Shown here in pieces: positions 60,495-64,000 of a stretch of 64,000 nucleotides of DNA; the stretch's first letter is position 1, and each line of letters opens with the position of its first letter. The translations under genes and the position numbers were made by a program. The notes under the pieces were generated by a model. The model did no database searches. It had not been told where the DNA came from and saw only the letters and a list, made by a program, of their open reading frames with translations. The DNA is taken from assembly GCF_003058085.1 (NCBI RefSeq), contig NZ_QBUD01000003.1, positions 1 through 64,000 of the forward strand. The letters are read 5' to 3'. This stretch comes from Yoonia sediminilitoris (GTDB taxonomy: Bacteria > Pseudomonadota > Alphaproteobacteria > Rhodobacterales > Rhodobacteraceae).

Positions 60495-61556
60495 TCAGGC
60501 CGGGTTTTCCGCCGCTTTGCGCAATTGATGCGCCGCTGCAAAAGACACCAGCTTGCGGCTTCCGGCATCCCACAGGTCCAGCCGCGCGCATTTGAAGCTT
60601 TCCATCAGGGTCATGCGGTTACAGTCAACCAGTTCTTCGTGGTCGCGCAGAACCTCGCTAAGCCGATAAAAGGGGATGCGGCTATAAAGATGGTGCACGT
60701 GGTGAATCCCGATGTTGGCGGAAAACCAGCGCAGGATCGGCGGCAGGTCGTAGTGTGAGCTGCCATAAAGCGCCGCCTCGTGCAGTTGCCAGTCTTCGCT
60801 ATGGTCCCATTGGGTCTGTTCGAACTGGTGCTGGATATAGAACAGCCAAACCCCCACTGACGCTGCAATCAGGGTGGTTGGAAGCGCCACCAGAAACAAC
60901 GCCTGCCAACCGCCGAAATAAACGATTGTGGCCATGATCGCGGCTGTGCAGAAATTCGTACCCATCGCAGAGATCCAGTAGCTTTTCCCCTGAGTCATCA
61001 ATCCAAATGGCAAACGGTTTTGCAGTAAGAAGATGTAGCTTGGCCCCAATCCGAACATGACAATCGGGTGCCGGTAAGCACGATAAAGGAACCGGCCAAA
61101 GGCCGTCCGCTGGTGATATTCCTCTGTTGTGAGGGTCATCACGTCGCCAATGCCCCGGTGATCCAGGTCACCCGCATGACTATGGTGAATCGAATGGGTG
61201 CGCCGCCATACATCGTAGGGTGTCAGTGTCACAACGCCCAGCGCCCGGCCGACCCAGTCACTGACGTTGCGGTTCCCAAAGAATGACCCATGCCCGCAAT
61301 CGTGCTGGATGCAGAAGAGACGCAGCAGAAAGCCACCATTGACCGCCGAAATCAGAAAGGCCCCGAGATAGCTGTATTGCGCCACCCAACAAGCCAGAAC
61401 CCACAGGGCAATAAAGGGGATGACACTGATCCCAAGCTCAAATGTGCTGCGTAAACTGTCAGGTTCACGGTACTTCGCAAGAATCCTGATCCAGTCACGG
61501 GCGGCGGGAATGTTATGTGGGGCGGGCTGAGTGGTCGCGTGGGTATTGTCTGTCAT
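60495..61556 (-). CDS. Fatty acid desaturase (membrane, di-iron)
   Basis: The 353-residue protein, started at MTDNTHATTQ, has the three histidine boxes of acyl-lipid desaturases: HDCGH at 85-89, HSIHHSHAGDLDH around 121-133 and HHVHH near residue 290. It has four to six hydrophobic segments (SVIPFIALWVLACWVAQY, GGWQALFLVALPTTLIAASVG). It resembles the omega-6/delta-12 group and would introduce a double bond into membrane fatty acids. It lies between cmk and rpsA, on the same strand as both. Confidence 0.9.
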   Translation of the reverse strand: MTDNTHATTQPAPHNIPAARDWIRILAKYREPDSLRSTFELGISVIPFIALWVLACWVAQYSYLGAFLISAVNGGFLLRLFCIQHDCGHGSFFGNRNVSDWVGRALGVVTLTPYDVWRRTHSIHHSHAGDLDHRGIGDVMTLTTEEYHQRTAFGRFLYRAYRHPIVMFGLGPSYIFLLQNRLPFGLMTQGKSYWISAMGTNFCTAAIMATIVYFGGWQALFLVALPTTLIAASVGVWLFYIQHQFEQTQWDHSEDWQLHEAALYGSSHYDLPPILRWFSANIGIHHVHHLYSRIPFYRLSEVLRDHEELVDCNRMTLMESFKCARLDLWDAGSRKLVSFAAAHQLRKAAENPA

Positions 61557-61820
61557 GGTGGTGCGTTGTTCCTTTGCCGTTCCCCGATACAGCAATTCCG
61601 TTACTTAGCAACTAAGCATCTTGCCCTAGCGGCAAGGAAATTGGCTTTGTCTCATTGCTGCAATTGTCCCTAGGCCCGCTTATGGTGCCGATTTCCATCT
61701 TCAAGGGGCCGAAAAATAGCAGTTTTTTTGGGGTGCACCCGAACAGGTCGCGAAAAACTCCTTGTAGCATTTTTCCGGCACAGGCCGCGCAAGGCGCTTA
61801 TGTCGCAGGGCCGTTGGATT

Positions 61821-62447
61821 TTACAGCTTGTGCAACGCGTCCTGCACCGCGCCGAAATAGGCGCCGACCTGCGCCCCATCGACCAAGGCGTGATGCACCT
61901 CGAGTGTCATGGCCATGTCCCATCCATCGCCATTTTGGACGAATTTTCCCCAAGTCACCCGCGGGATGCAATCCTCTGGGCCCGGAAGGGCATTGTTGAT
62001 GCTGCTATAGTCCAGCCAGGGCATACACGACAGATAAGCCAGATCGTCGCGCTCACCGGTGTTCGGGGCAAGAGAACGGCCAGCGGCGACCGCAGTGATC
62101 AATCGGGCCGCTTGCGCATCGAACGCGGCAAAATCTGCCACGAAGGGGACGTATGCGTAACCAAAACTGCCCGCCGCCTTTGGCACCGTCATGGACAGGC
62201 TGATCATGTCATGGCGCACCACCTGATCACCCCGAAAACGCATGCACAGTTCCGGGACCGCATGAATGCCCGCGCCAATCGCAAAAAGGCAGGCCCGATA
62301 GGCAGAAAGCCCACCCGCCTTGCGCGCAATGATATTGCTCACATCCAGTCGGGATGTGATGGCGTAATGCGGTTTCTGGTAGGACCGGAACAGTTGAAAC
62401 TGGGCAGCGCGGGGCCATGTCGCAAGGTCAACAGTCCGATAGGTCAT
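61821..62447 (-). CDS. Chloramphenicol-acetyltransferase-like acyltransferase
   Basis: The 208-residue protein has the CAT fold: an N-terminal start (YRTVDLATWPRAAQFQLFRSY) and the active-site motif VHHALVDGAQVGAYF, with the catalytic histidine at about residue 186. The substrate-binding segment LSCMPWLDYSSINN is retained. Real chloramphenicol resistance enzymes are 210-220 residues long and more alike; a housekeeping xenobiotic or small-molecule acetyltransferase is just as likely. It follows cmk by 41 bp. Confidence 0.85.
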   Translation of the reverse strand: MTYRTVDLATWPRAAQFQLFRSYQKPHYAITSRLDVSNIIARKAGGLSAYRACLFAIGAGIHAVPELCMRFRGDQVVRHDMISLSMTVPKAAGSFGYAYVPFVADFAAFDAQAARLITAVAAGRSLAPNTGERDDLAYLSCMPWLDYSSINNALPGPEDCIPRVTWGKFVQNGDGWDMAMTLEVHHALVDGAQVGAYFGAVQDALHKL

Positions 62448-62488
62448 TGGCGTTCCTTCAATTCGATCCAGGAAACAGCAAACCGCCG

Positions 62489-63094
62489 TTAGCGCGCGCG
62501 CTCGATAACCTCGACCGCGCGCGCGATAGCATCTTCGATCGTCATGTCCGAAGTGTCCAACATCACCGCGTCGGCTGCAGGTTTCATCGGCGCCTCAGCG
62601 CGGCCGCTGTCACGGGCATCGCGTGCCTTCACATCCGCCAGAACAGAGGCCAATGTGACGTCAGCCCCCTTCGATAGCAGTTCCTTGTATCTTCGTTCCG
62701 CCCGGCATTCGGCACTGGCGGTCACATAAATCTTGACCGCCGCATCGGGGCAGATGACCGTCCCGATATCGCGGCCATCCAACACGGCCCCATCGGCACG
62801 CGCGGCAAACTTGCGCTGAAAATCAACCAATGCGCTGCGCACATCAGCAATGACAGCAACCTTGCTGGCGGCTTGGGCTACAGCGGCGGTGCGCAACTGA
62901 TCATCCTCAAGATCACATGGGTCAAGCGTGTGGGCAACGTCAACAGGATCGCCACCAGCCAGCACCTTGGCCGCCACAGCACGATAGAGCAGACCTGTAT
63001 CCAGATGTGCAAAGCCAAAACGCGCCGCCACAGCCTTGGAGATCGTGCCTTTACCGGCTGCCGCTGGTCCATCAATGGCCACTGTAAATGTCAC
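62489..63094 (-). CDS. cmk: Cytidylate kinase
   Basis: The 201-residue enzyme phosphorylates CMP and dCMP. The P-loop [15 protein letters not shown] is at the N-terminus, followed by [16 protein letters not shown], and [22 protein letters not shown] holds the conserved DGRDIG. It lies 44 bp after aroA, as in the usual aroA-cmk-rpsA order; here two more genes come before rpsA. Confidence 0.95.
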   Translation of the reverse strand: MTFTVAIDGPAAAGKGTISKAVAARFGFAHLDTGLLYRAVAAKVLAGGDPVDVAHTLDPCDLEDDQLRTAAVAQAASKVAVIADVRSALVDFQRKFAARADGAVLDGRDIGTVICPDAAVKIYVTASAECRAERRYKELLSKGADVTLASVLADVKARDARDSGRAEAPMKPAADAVMLDTSDMTIEDAIARAVEVIERAR

Positions 63095-63138
63095 TCTATG
63101 CTCCCGACTATTACCGCGATTGGTCCTGTGTCAGCGCC

Positions 63139-64000
<862 letters not shown>

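Overview
The window is about 64 kb of a moderately high-GC alphaproteobacterial chromosome. The gene set points to the marine Rhodobacteraceae (Roseobacter group): a Roseobacter-type DUF6280 protein, a PutR/PutA pair, FnrL-like boxes, a DMSP (dimethylsulfoniopropionate) catabolic locus and a second, N-type ATPase. No genus can be named safely. All functions are read from sequence motifs and gene order; no database search was run.

Layout. (1) 0.75-5.4 kb, minus strand: a GntR/FCD-regulated polar amino-acid ABC transporter that ends in a class IV aminotransferase-fold protein apparently lacking the catalytic lysine. (2) 5.6-16.1 kb: a small tyrosine recombinase, then a DMSP module: LysR, GMC 3-hydroxypropionate dehydrogenase (dddA), two-domain CoA-transferase/lyase (dddD), BCCT transporter (dddT), a second LysR and a CoA-acylating semialdehyde dehydrogenase (dddC/mmsA). 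Together these would import DMSP, release DMS and carry the C3 part to acetyl-CoA. A strong terminator and, after 600 bp of gene-free sequence, a tRNA-Leu(UAA) close this region. (3) 16.9-43.8 kb: mostly housekeeping and metabolism: TPR protein, putR/putA, rhomboid, inositol monophosphatase, a diguanylate-cyclase-like/EAL protein, metR/metF, thioesterase, DUF2235 hydrolase, an orphan CoxL-type molybdenum hydroxylase, valS, two aminotransferases, ygfZ, efp, DUF6280, cobQ, a beta-CASP nuclease and a LOG-family protein. (4) 43.9-50.8 kb, minus strand: a complete N-ATPase operon (atpDCQRBEFAG), followed by a 51-residue lipoprotein gene. (5) 51-53.3 kb: polyhydroxyalkanoate synthase and a phasin. 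Two FNR-like boxes lie between the N-ATPase and phaC and a perfect one lies before the phasin, so oxygen-responsive control of both systems is likely. (6) 53.4-54.8 kb: DedA and an alpha/beta hydrolase. (7) 55.2-58.5 kb: three adjacent decaying signalling genes (receiver/HD-GYP, a small secreted protein, hybrid histidine kinase), each broken by frameshifts or stops and with lost active-site residues. (8) 58.5-64 kb, minus strand: aroA (cut by the window end), cmk, a CAT-like acyltransferase, a fatty acid desaturase and rpsA.

The points most worth following are the N-ATPase c subunit with two carboxylates in an ion-binding site otherwise of sodium type, the FNR-like boxes that tie the N-ATPase to the PHA genes, the full DddD-type DMSP module, the lysine-less class IV aminotransferase, and the decaying signalling cluster.
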